11,496 bases of DNA from Planctomycetota bacterium (GTDB taxonomy: Bacteria; Planctomycetota; Phycisphaerae; WQYP01): assembly GCA_021828935.1 (NCBI GenBank), contig JAJZCU010000029.1:1-11496 (forward strand). The letters run 5' to 3'. The notes beneath the pieces were generated by a model. That model did not search any database, had not been told where the DNA came from, and worked only from the letters and a program-made list of their open reading frames with translations. Positions 1 through 7,712 of the stretch are shown here, piece after piece (the first letter of the stretch is position 1; the number at the start of each line of letters is the position of its first letter). The translations under genes and the position numbers were made by a program.

Positions 1-47
1 CGTGATGCGCTGCGTGAGGCCCCGCTGCAACAGGTCAAATTCAGCGG
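1..47. repeat. 47-bp inverted copy of 1212-1258 at the window edge
   Basis: Seen directly: base n of positions 1-47 is the complement of base 1259-n, without a mismatch, and identity stops at base 48. The other copy lies inside the ATP-grasp gene (codons about 82-97). In the kdoO reading frame this stretch contains stop codons at 3-5 and 15-17, while kdoO-like coding begins just after it. A sequence that is coding elsewhere and abruptly replaces the 5' end of another gene is best explained as a fold-back chimera or an assembly-graph artefact at a contig end. A genuine small inverted duplication is possible but less likely. Confidence 0.9.
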
Positions 48-905
48 GCGGAGTATGCGGGAAAGCTGGAGGCGGGGGATATTCTATTCTTCCCGCGGAT
101 ACCGTTTGAGTTTCCAGACGCCCAACAGAAATACCTGCTAAGCGTGCGGCAAATGGAGTCGGGGCATCACAAGAACATTGCGTATAAGCCGCGTAAAGAT
201 GCGGTGAGCAATTTTTCCAAAAACAGCGCCGATCAGGAACAACTGCGCGTGGCGCTGCGTGATTTTTCAAATCGGGCCACGGGATTTTTGCGGGAATTCT
301 TCCCGATGTATGCCGCGAAGTGGCGTCTGGATTACGCCAGCTTTCGGCCCATCGAAGAGCAGGGCCGCGATTTGCCCCTGCGTTCGCGCAACGATCTGCT
401 TCACACGGACGCATTTCCCACGCGACCGACCAACGGCGATCTTATCCTGCGGTTCTTTGTGAATATAAACCCGGATGAATCGCGCGTGTGGAACACCAGC
501 ATTCCGTTTGAGCCGTTGGCCCAAAAGTACGGTCGGCAGGCGGGCCTGGATGCAGTCGTGCGGCAGGCAAAATCGCCGCTGCGGCGACCCCTGGGCCTTG
601 CGGCGCGGGCCGGGCAGATGATCGGCTTGAAGACGCCCGACCGTTCGCCCTACGACCAATTCATGTTGCGATTTCATCATTATTTGAAAGAGAATTCTGA
701 TTTTCAGCGCGACGGCCCCAAGCTGCGCTCTGAATTTCCACCCGGCTGCGCCTGGATGGTATTCACCGACGTGGTGCCCCATGCCGTGGTATCGGGCCAG
801 TTTGCGCTGGAGCAAACATACATGATCGCCTATGATTCCCTGACCCACCCGGAGCGCGCCCCGGTGCGGGCACTTGAGCGGCTGGCTGGTGTTGCATTGA
901 TTTAG
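48..905 (+). CDS. kdoO: Kdo hydroxylase family protein, 5'-truncated
   Basis: Resembles Kdo hydroxylase (KdoO), an Fe(II)/2-oxoglutarate/ascorbate-dependent oxygenase that converts the 3-deoxy-D-manno-oct-2-ulosonic acid of the LPS inner core to D-glycero-D-talo-oct-2-ulosonic acid (Ko). The only conventional in-frame start is GTG 144 (253 aa). However, the frame stays KdoO-like upstream (LEAGDILFFPRIPFEF, then KYLLSVRQMESG) back to about base 48, where the inverted repeat begins. The true N-terminus is therefore lost, and about 285 residues remain. Counting from GTG 144, the iron-binding HxD is His87-Thr-Asp89 in HTDAFPTRP and the distal His is His213 in DVVPHAV, followed by SGQFALEQTYMI. 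The stop is TAG 903-905. The ATP-grasp gene follows after 62 bases on the same strand. Family assignment is fairly sure. That the substrate is Kdo is inferred from the family. Confidence 0.82.
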   Translation, partial: AEYAGKLEAGDILFFPRIPFEFPDAQQKYLLSVRQMESGHHKNIAYKPRKDAVSNFSKNSADQEQLRVALRDFSNRATGFLREFFPMYAAKWRLDYASFRPIEEQGRDLPLRSRNDLLHTDAFPTRPTNGDLILRFFVNINPDESRVWNTSIPFEPLAQKYGRQAGLDAVVRQAKSPLRRPLGLAARAGQMIGLKTPDRSPYDQFMLRFHHYLKENSDFQRDGPKLRSEFPPGCAWMVFTDVVPHAVVSGQFALEQTYMIAYDSLTHPERAPVRALERLAGVALI

Positions 906-920
906 ACGCGGCCGCATAAT
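892..920 (+). promoter_or_regulatory. possible sigma70-type promoter for the ATP-grasp cluster
   Basis: TTGCAT (892-897) is followed after 17 bases by CATAAT (915-920). This is a weak -35 with a five-of-six -10 at ideal spacing. The -35 lies in the last codons of kdoO and the -10 in the 62-base gap before the ATP-grasp gene, so transcription would begin near 927. It would let the three-gene cluster be expressed apart from kdoO. It is pattern evidence only; read-through from kdoO is equally possible. Confidence 0.35.
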
Positions 921-967
921 GTCCGTGGCGGAGTTGAGTCGAACGAGCGAAAGGATTGCCTTCGCAC

Positions 968-2407
968 ATGTTCGACCGGTATCAATATGCGGGCATTTTT
1001 GACGAAATGTTCGCCGGCGACGGAACCATCCGCCTGCATTACGCGCCGGTTTTCGACCGGCTCGACCGCCTGGGCCAGGGGGCCGTGCTCCGGCGGGCCG
1101 ACGCCGCCAAAACGCTTTTCCGCGTGCAAGGCATCACCTTCACGGTGTACCAAGACGCCGACGGGGTGGAAAAGCTTTTCCCCTTCGACCTTGTGCCGCG
1201 CATTATTCCCGCCGCTGAATTTGACCTGTTGCAGCGGGGCCTCACGCAGCGCATCACGGCGCTGAATCATTTCTGCCATGATATTTACCACGACCAGCGC
1301 ATCCTGCGCGAAAAAGTTGTTCCCCCGGAAATGATCTACACCGCGCGCATGTTTCGCCGCGAAATGCTCAACGTTGACGTGCCGGGCGGAATTTATGTGA
1401 ACATTTGTGGAACGGATTTAATTCGCGATTCCGACGGCCGGTATCTGGTGCTGGAAGACAACTGCCGCACGCCCAGCGGCGTGAGTTACGTGCTGGAGAA
1501 TCGGTCGGTGTTGAAGCGCGTGTTTCCGCTTTTGTTTACAGAATATCGCGTGCGCTCGGTGGAGGATTATCCGCTGAACCTGCTGCGCAGTCTGCAGCAC
1601 ATCGCCCCCGGCGGCAACGACAACCCGCGCGTGGTGGTGCTGACGCCCGGCGTATTTAATTCCGCTTATTACGAACACAGTTTTCTGGCCCGGCAGATGG
1701 GCGTGCAAATGGCCGAGGGCCGTGATTTAATTGTCAATGACAATGTGGTGTTCATGCGCACCACCGCGGGTCTGCAGCGCGTGGACGTAATCTACCGGCG
1801 CGTGGATGACGATTATCTTGACCCATTGTGCTTTCGGCCCGACAGCAGTCTGGGCGTGCCGGGGCTGATGAACGCCTACCGTGTGGGAAATGTGGCCATT
1901 GCCAACGCCGTGGGCGCCGGCATCGCCGACGACAAGGCCATTTACCCGTATGTGCCGGATATGATCCGCTTTTATTTATCAGAAGAACCCATTCTGGCCA
2001 ACGTGCAAACGTTCATCTGCGCCCGGGAACTCGACCGCCGATACGTGCTGGATCACCTGGAAAAGCTGGTGGTAAAGGCCACCAACGAGGCGGGGGGCTA
2101 CGGCATGCTCATGGGGCCAATGTCCACCGCGGCTCAGCGCGCGGAATTTGCCGAAAAGATAAGGGCCGACCCGCGCAATTACATCGCGCAGCCGCTGGTG
2201 CAGTTCAGCCAGCATCCGAGTTTAATAGACAACCATTTTGAGGGCCGGCGCGTGGACCTGCGGCCGTACATACTCTTCGGTTCGGATATTAAGGTAATGC
2301 CGGGGGGCCTTACGCGGGTGGCGCTGCGGGCGGGCAGCATGGTGGTAAATAGTTCGCAGGGGGGCGGCAGCAAGGATACGTGGGTTTTGGAGGACGATGC
2401 GCCATGA
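968..2407 (+). CDS. circularly permuted type-2 ATP-grasp protein
   Basis: A 479-residue protein of the circularly permuted ATP-grasp type 2 family (formerly DUF404/DUF407), predicted to join a carboxylate to an amine through an acyl-phosphate, with ATP. The product is unknown. Family hallmarks in order are FDEMFAGDG at 11-19, RLHY near 22-25, LEDNCRTPSGVSYVLENR at 162-179, VVKATNEAGGYGML at 368-381, AQPLVQFSQHPS at 407-418, VDLRPYILFG at 429-438 and NSSQGGGSKDTW at 461-472. Length is normal for the family. I chose ATG 968 because the family begins close to the FDEMF motif and AAAGGA lies about 12 bases upstream; TTG 956, which directly abuts that site, would add four residues. Its stop overlaps the next start (ATGA, 2404-2407), implying translational coupling. 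It is probably cytoplasmic: no signal peptide is seen. Confidence 0.93.
   Translation: MFDRYQYAGIFDEMFAGDGTIRLHYAPVFDRLDRLGQGAVLRRADAAKTLFRVQGITFTVYQDADGVEKLFPFDLVPRIIPAAEFDLLQRGLTQRITALNHFCHDIYHDQRILREKVVPPEMIYTARMFRREMLNVDVPGGIYVNICGTDLIRDSDGRYLVLEDNCRTPSGVSYVLENRSVLKRVFPLLFTEYRVRSVEDYPLNLLRSLQHIAPGGNDNPRVVVLTPGVFNSAYYEHSFLARQMGVQMAEGRDLIVNDNVVFMRTTAGLQRVDVIYRRVDDDYLDPLCFRPDSSLGVPGLMNAYRVGNVAIANAVGAGIADDKAIYPYVPDMIRFYLSEEPILANVQTFICARELDRRYVLDHLEKLVVKATNEAGGYGMLMGPMSTAAQRAEFAEKIRADPRNYIAQPLVQFSQHPSLIDNHFEGRRVDLRPYILFGSDIKVMPGGLTRVALRAGSMVVNSSQGGGSKDTWVLEDDAP
1212..1258. repeat. internal partner of the 47-bp inverted repeat
   Basis: This is the native copy of the inverted repeat found at 1-47. 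It lies in frame within the ATP-grasp gene and encodes residues from about 82 (Ala-Ala-Glu-Phe) to 97, which fit the family's N-terminal region. It is therefore the original, and the copy at the window edge is the displaced one. Confidence 0.9.
2389..2393 (+). promoter_or_regulatory. ribosome binding site deciding the alpha-E start
   Basis: GGAGG lies 10 bases before ATG 2404, inside the end of the ATP-grasp gene. It is a perfect Shine-Dalgarno core at workable distance. The alternative family-typical start at 2494 has only AGGCGG about 13 bases upstream. This is the main reason to keep the 30-residue N-terminal extension. Confidence 0.6.
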
Positions 2408-3447
2408 TGCAGCCAATGTCGCAATCCATGCAGGGCATGACGCAAACGCTGGGAGGATCGGCGGCGGGCCCAGCGCAGGCGGCCATGCAGCCGATGCTGT
2501 CACGCGTGGCGGACGCAGTTTTTTGGATGAGCCGATATGTGGAACGGGCGGAGCATTTGGCGCGCCTGGTGCTGGTGAATACGCATGTGCTGGTGGACGC
2601 AGGCGAGTTGGCGCCGGAATTATCGCGCCGGTTCTGGAATGATTTAATGGACATCGGACGGCCGGTGCTCAAGGCGCCTGCGCCGCCGCGGCCCGCGCTG
2701 GACCGGCAGGCCATTGTACAGCATTTGTTATTTGACGTAGAAAATCGTTCCAGCGCGGTGAATTGCGTGGCTCGGGCGAGGGAAAACGCCCGGGCCATTC
2801 GGGAGATCATTTCAGCGGAGATGTGGGAATGCATCAACAGCCTGTACTGGGCCACCCGGCCTGACCAGGTGGCGCAGGAAGAAAATCCGGTGGAGCTGTG
2901 CCGGCACATTACCACCGCGTCATTTACGTTTCAGGGCTTGACCGACCAAACCATCACGCATGGGCAGGCCTGGCTGTTCGCTTCCCTGGGGCGTTATCTT
3001 GAGCGCATTGACATGACATGCCGCATCTTCTGTGCCCGGTCCACCACGCTCGTTGAAACCGATGAACTGCTGGAGCCCGCCCTGCGCAACATTCAGTGGA
3101 TGGCGCTGCTGCGGGCCTGTTGTTCCATTGAAGTGTTTCGCCGCAGCCACGGGGGGGATGTACATCCGTCGCTGGTGGCGGAATTTATTATCTTGCGCCG
3201 CAGTTTTCCGCGCAGCATGTATTTCTGCGTGGCCGAATCGCTGGAATCCCTCCGGCAACTGCGCGGCTTGGTGGGCGGCGACGGCGTGGATGATTTCGAA
3301 CGCATTTTGGGCCAACTGACCGCGCGTTTGCAATATGCGTCCGTATCTGAACATTCCATCAAGGAAATTGTCCAGTTTGTGCTGGAAATAAATGCGGCCA
3401 CCACCGCCGCCACCGCCGCCATGCAGGAACGTTTTTTCCTTCGTTAA
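2404..3447 (+). CDS. alpha-E domain (DUF403) protein
   Basis: A 347-residue, largely helical alpha-E (DUF403) protein, the usual partner of type-2 circularly permuted ATP-grasp proteins. Its biochemical role is unknown; it is thought to act in the same peptide or amide-forming system. The family signature MLSRVADAVFWMSRYVERAE starts at residue 31, and the helical domain runs to about residue 330 (TMTCRIF-type core, QFVLEINAATTAATAAM tail). I chose ATG 2404 because it overlaps the ATP-grasp stop as ATGA and has GGAGG 10 bases upstream (2389-2393). Most relatives would begin at the equivalent of Met31 (ATG 2494), so this protein carries a 30-residue Met/Gln-rich extension (MMQPMSQSMQGM). If 2494 is the real start, the protein has 317 aa, the family norm. 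The transglutaminase gene follows after 22 bases. Confidence 0.92.
   Translation: MMQPMSQSMQGMTQTLGGSAAGPAQAAMQPMLSRVADAVFWMSRYVERAEHLARLVLVNTHVLVDAGELAPELSRRFWNDLMDIGRPVLKAPAPPRPALDRQAIVQHLLFDVENRSSAVNCVARARENARAIREIISAEMWECINSLYWATRPDQVAQEENPVELCRHITTASFTFQGLTDQTITHGQAWLFASLGRYLERIDMTCRIFCARSTTLVETDELLEPALRNIQWMALLRACCSIEVFRRSHGGDVHPSLVAEFIILRRSFPRSMYFCVAESLESLRQLRGLVGGDGVDDFERILGQLTARLQYASVSEHSIKEIVQFVLEINAATTAATAAMQERFFLR
2407..2496 (+). repeat. 12-bp direct repeat around two candidate starts
   Basis: ATGCAGCCAATG at 2407-2418 recurs as ATGCAGCCGATG at 2485-2496, one mismatch, 78 bases (26 codons) apart and in the same frame. Both encode Met-Gln-Pro-Met, and the second ends at the family-typical start Met31 of the alpha-E protein. 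It may be a small duplication of the original start region, or chance within a Met/Gln-rich segment. Confidence 0.6.
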
Positions 3448-3469
3448 ACGCCCCACGGGAGTTGCAACC

Positions 3470-4477
<1,008 letters not shown>

Positions 4478-4507
<30 letters not shown>

Positions 4508-6406
4508 AACATACATCATAAGAATCGTCAAGTCCGAGGGCGTGAGGCCTTCCAAACGCGAGGCCTGACCCAGCGTTCCGGGGTGAAACTTATTCAGCGC
4601 TTCCCGGGCTTCCTTGCGCAGCTCCACCATGGCGGCAAAGTTTATATTTGCAGGCAGAATTTTGTCTTCCAGTGCATGCAGATGGGCGGCGGAACGCTTT
4701 TCCCGTCCAATGTATCCCGCATAACGGGCTTGAATTTGTACGTCCGGCATTACCGCACATATCGTCGGCTCAGCGAACATTGCCCTTAATTGTGGCGAAT
4801 TTATGCGTGACGACAGTTCTTCCCACGCCACGTCAGGGCGGCGGAGCAAGTCGTAAGCGCACACGCCCTCGGTGGTACGGCAGGTACGCAGAGTTTGCAT
4901 GGCGGCAGTCATGGCTGCGAGTTTGGCTTGCAGGCGTTCCAGCCGCGGTCGGGTTGCCAGGCCCAGTTCGTACCCCGTTTGGGTGAGACGCTGGTCGGTG
5001 TTGTCGCTGCGCAGGGTCAGACGAAATTCGGCCCGGCTGGTGAACATGCGATACGGCTCGGTGGGGGTCTTGGTAATTAAATCGTCAATCATCACGCCGA
5101 TGTAGGCCTGGTCTCGCCGCAGCGTAAACGGGCCTTCGTCGCGAATCCGCCGCGCCGCGTTGATCCCGGCCACCAAGCCCTGCCCGGCCGCTTCTTCATA
5201 GCCGCTGGTGCCGTTGATCTGCCCGGCCAGGAAAAGGCCGGCTACGCGGCGCGTTTCCAGCGTGGCGCTGATTTGGTGCGTGGGGCAAAAGTCATATTCC
5301 ACTGCATATCCCCATTTCAATATGCGGGCATGTTCCAGGCCGGAGATGCCATGCACGATTCTTTCCTGCACGTCCGTGGGCAGGCTGGTGGAAATGCCGT
5401 TGCAATAAATTTCATTGGTGTCCAGGCTTTCGGGTTCCAGAAACACCTGATGTTGCGGTTTATCAGCAAATCGCACCACCTTATCTTCCAGACTGGGGCA
5501 ATAACGCGGTCCGCGGCCATGAATTTGGCCGCTGTACATGGGGGCGCGGTGTAGATTCTCCCGAATCAGCGCGTGAATAGGTTCATTGGTGTAGGTGATC
5601 CAGCAGGGCGACTGCGACAGCAGCGGAAATTGCCGGGCCAGCGGGGCGTCCGGCGTGCCGGTGAGGTCACTAAATGGAACGGGAACCGCATCACCGGGTT
5701 GTTGTTCAAGCGCCGAAAAGTCCACGGTTTCCCGAGCGACGCGCGGTGGCGTGCCCGTTTTCAGGCGACCCAATTCGAAGCCCAGGGCCTCCAGACACGC
5801 CGACATTCCCCGGGACGATTGTTCACCCACGCGGCCCCCTTCGGTTTTGGCTTCACCGGTGTGCATGAGGCCGCGGAGAAACGTGCCGGTGGTGACAATG
5901 GCACAGCGGCAATGGAGCGTTTCGCCGGACTCCAAGGCTACGCCGGCAATGCGCCTGGCGGCCGGTTGGGTGGTCGCTTCGAGCGCGGAGAGCGGTTCAA
6001 CGAGCAGTCGATCCGCAATGCCGGACACAACGGTTAGATTCGGGCAGTGTTCACGCAGCAGTTGCTGCACCGCGCGGGCGTAGGCGTATTTGTCCGCCTG
6101 GGCGCGCGGGCTTTGCACCGCCGGACCTTTGGATTTATTTAACATGCGGAACTGAATGCCGGCCGCGTCGATGGCGTGGCCCATCAAGCCGCCCAGCGCG
6201 TCAATTTCGCGCACCATCTGCCCCTTGGCCAGCCCCCCGATCGCGGGGTTGCAACTCATGCGGCCAATGGCGTTGGGGTCCATGCTCACCAGAGCCACCG
6301 TGCCCCGACCGGCGAGCATGTGCGCCGCCGCCCACGCCGCCTCGACGCCCGCGTGTCCGCCGCCGATGATGACGATATCAAAATAATTTAAGCGTTGCGA
6401 TCTCAC
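4478..6406 (-). CDS. mnmG: tRNA uridine-5-carboxymethylaminomethyl(34) synthesis enzyme MnmG (GidA)
   Basis: MnmG, an FAD- and NADH-dependent enzyme that works with MnmE to modify the wobble uridine U34 of certain tRNAs (cmnm5U/nm5U) in the cytoplasm. It has 642 residues, slightly longer than the usual 620-630. Visible landmarks are the FAD dinucleotide loop IIGGGHAG (13-20), the conserved Cys52 in RMSCNPAIGG, KGPAVQSPRAQAD (93-105), the TGTFLRG segment (173-179), RLKTGTPPR (214-222), Cys303 in GRGPRYCPSLEDK, the LEPESLDTNEIY segment (323-334) and AGQINGTSGYEEAAGQG (394-410). The C-terminus ends with the typical GLTPSDLTILMMYV. GTG 6404-6406 is the only sensible start. It overlaps the isomerase stop as GTGA, so translation is likely coupled. 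The 3' end overlaps the transglutaminase gene by 30 bases. Identification is secure. Confidence 0.98.
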
Positions 6407-7437
6407 TTTTTACGTCCCGCCGGTTTGATGCCATAAATGGCCGCCGTGGCGGGGCGGATGCGGATGCTGATAATCGGGGGCTTTTTACCGGTTACCGTAC
6501 CGTTGGAATCAGGGGCGACGGGGGTGTTGGCAATTTTATAAACCACGGACATTCCCTTGAACACCCTGCCAAACGCCGTGTACTGACCATTTAACGACGG
6601 CGAAGCCTTGGTGACAATAAAGAACTGGGATCCAGCGGAATCTTTGGGCTGGCTGCGCGCCATGGACAGCACGCCGGGAACATGGGGTTTGTCATTAAAT
6701 TCCTGCACCACGGCATAGCCGGGGCCACCGGTGCCGGCGCGGCCGCGTATGTTGCTCACCGAATCGCCGCCCTGAATCATAAAATTTTTAATAATACGGT
6801 GAAAATTTGAGCCGTCGTAAAAACGCTGATGGGCCAGGTAGATAAAATTTTCCACGGTATGCGGCGCGACATTGTAATAAAAGCGGGCGTCGATCGTGCC
6901 CAGGCCCGTTTTAATCCTTGCGTACTGGAGGGCCTGCAGATGAATGGCCACGGGTTTGAATTGGGCCAACATCGCGGCCTGCTGCGCCTTGGGCATGCCG
7001 GCGACCTCGCTTTTGAGCTGCTGCAGCATGGCCCCCGACTGCCCCGGGTTGTTCAGCGTTTCAATGACCAGGGGCGTCGCATTTTTCCAGGTAAGAATGT
7101 AGGTTCCCGTGTTTTCTATCTGCGGAAAAAAGCGGACCAGATTCACCTGGCCATGCACAAAATGGGCGTGCTTCACGGGCTTCGCGGCAATGGCTTTGCC
7201 GCCGAAGGTGTACAGGTCAAACAGCGGCCGGTTGTGGTCGGTGATAATGTCGCCGGTGGCTGGGGCGGTAAAGCCGCCGAGGCGTTCGGCGGCGCGCAGG
7301 CCCACGGAAAGGGCGCGGCGGGCGCGGGCCGTTTGCGCGGTGGCGAAGCGCACCAGCACGGGCCGTTGCGGTTGCACGTAGCCGCGCACAGGCAGCAGGG
7401 CAAAAATGGCGTGAATGGCGAGGCGGGCGGCGGTCAT
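6403..7437 (-). CDS. cyclophilin-type peptidylprolyl isomerase with extra N-terminal domain
   Basis: A 344-residue protein whose C-terminal half (about 172-328) is a cyclophilin domain, catalysing cis-trans isomerisation of Xaa-Pro bonds. The active-site segments are NFHRIIKNFMIQGGD (211-225, with His213-Arg214 and Phe219-Met220-Gln222), SAGSQFFIV (267-275) and LNGQYTAFGRV (282-292). The first 170 residues are not part of a standard cyclophilin (about 160-190 aa). They include a probable beta-rich stretch (TGTYILTWKNATPLVIETL, 110-128) and a helical linker (136-160). ATG 7437 is chosen over the longer frame from 7617 because GGAG lies nine bases upstream and a promoter lies between the two. 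The N-terminus has a weak hydrophobic run (8-17) but no convincing signal peptide, so location is uncertain. It is the first gene of a two-gene unit with mnmG (GTGA overlap). Confidence 0.93.
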   Translation of the reverse strand: MTAARLAIHAIFALLPVRGYVQPQRPVLVRFATAQTARARRALSVGLRAAERLGGFTAPATGDIITDHNRPLFDLYTFGGKAIAAKPVKHAHFVHGQVNLVRFFPQIENTGTYILTWKNATPLVIETLNNPGQSGAMLQQLKSEVAGMPKAQQAAMLAQFKPVAIHLQALQYARIKTGLGTIDARFYYNVAPHTVENFIYLAHQRFYDGSNFHRIIKNFMIQGGDSVSNIRGRAGTGGPGYAVVQEFNDKPHVPGVLSMARSQPKDSAGSQFFIVTKASPSLNGQYTAFGRVFKGMSVVYKIANTPVAPDSNGTVTGKKPPIISIRIRPATAAIYGIKPAGRKK

Positions 7438-7491
7438 GGTCGTTTTCTCCAAAAGATTTATCAGCGGCGCCGGGACAGACCCGACTGGAAC

Positions 7492-7518
7492 TTCACGCGC
7501 CGTTTCCTGGCGCGCGAA
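7492..7518 (-). promoter_or_regulatory. inverted repeat at the predicted 5' end of the isomerase transcript
   Basis: TTCACGCGCC (7492-7501) and GGCGCGCGAA (7509-7518) pair over ten positions, with nine Watson-Crick pairs and one G-U, around a seven-base loop. The promoter at 7525-7552 would start transcription near 7518, so the mRNA would begin with this hairpin. It could protect the 5' end or serve as a binding site; neither is shown. Confidence 0.55.
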
Positions 7519-7524
7519 AGGGTC

Positions 7525-7552
7525 ATTATAGGGCAATTGTGGAATTTGTAGA
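7525..7552 (-). promoter_or_regulatory. sigma70-type promoter for the isomerase-mnmG unit
   Basis: On the minus strand, TCTACA (7552-7547, four of six matches to the -35 consensus) is followed after 16 bases by a perfect TATAAT (7530-7525). It is correctly placed about 88 bases before ATG 7437, giving a leader of roughly 80 bases. It is the strongest promoter-like sequence in the window and supports separating the isomerase-mnmG unit from the upstream CNNM pair. Confidence 0.65.
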
Positions 7553-7665
7553 GGGGGCGGCAGGAATAGGCAGAGTCGCGTTGTTGCGCTCGATCCCGAA
7601 AGTTCGGGCGCGCGCATACGTTGGATAAAAACCCCGGTCGTTTACCTGCGCCTGTGGGTTGGCCC

Positions 7666-7687
7666 GCCGGCGTATATATATGCCGGC
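7666..7687. repeat. GCCGGC inverted repeat with TATATATA core
   Basis: GCCGGC (7666-7671) and GCCGGC (7682-7687) flank a ten-base core that contains the self-complementary TATATATA. The element is nearly a perfect 22-base palindrome, spoiled by one G-T pair. It lies 26 bases past the stop of the minus-strand CNNM gene. Neither side has the T-run of an intrinsic terminator, so its role (attenuating stem, protein-binding palindrome or cruciform) is open. Confidence 0.7.
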
Positions 7688-7712
7688 TAAAATGCACTGG
7701 CGACGGTAAAAA

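Larger units (their letters stand above)
7438..7712. other. intergenic region between the CNNM gene and the isomerase
   Basis: No convincing coding sequence is present in these 275 bases. They hold the promoter (7525-7552) and leader hairpin (7492-7518) of the isomerase, a small stem CCCGAA/TTCGGG at 7595-7608, and a TA-core inverted repeat at 7666-7687. A minus-strand T-run near 7630-7626 follows a possible weak AACCC/GGGTT stem and could end CNNM transcription, but I see no strong intrinsic terminator. Confidence 0.6.

Noticed and set aside
267..917. 216-codon antisense open frame over kdoO
   Set aside because: It lies opposite a gene with clear family motifs and shows no recognisable domain. 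Long antisense frames are expected in GC-rich DNA.
2310..2915. 201-codon antisense open frame across the ATP-grasp/alpha-E junction
   Set aside because: It spans two recognised genes on the other strand, and its composition (Ser/Arg/Cys-rich) looks like an antisense shadow.
3392..3469. Upstream extension of the transglutaminase frame giving a proline run
   Set aside because: It is the alpha-E gene's Ala/Thr-rich tail read in another frame. ATG 3470 has a good ribosome binding site and fits the family start.
6829..7551. 240-codon plus-strand open frame opposite the isomerase
   Set aside because: It runs through the cyclophilin gene and its promoter, has a Gly/Arg/His-rich composition and has no recognisable domain.
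7438..7617. 60-codon upstream extension of the isomerase
   Set aside because: It contains the promoter and the leader hairpin. ATG 7437 has GGAG nine bases upstream, and the extension has no family resemblance.
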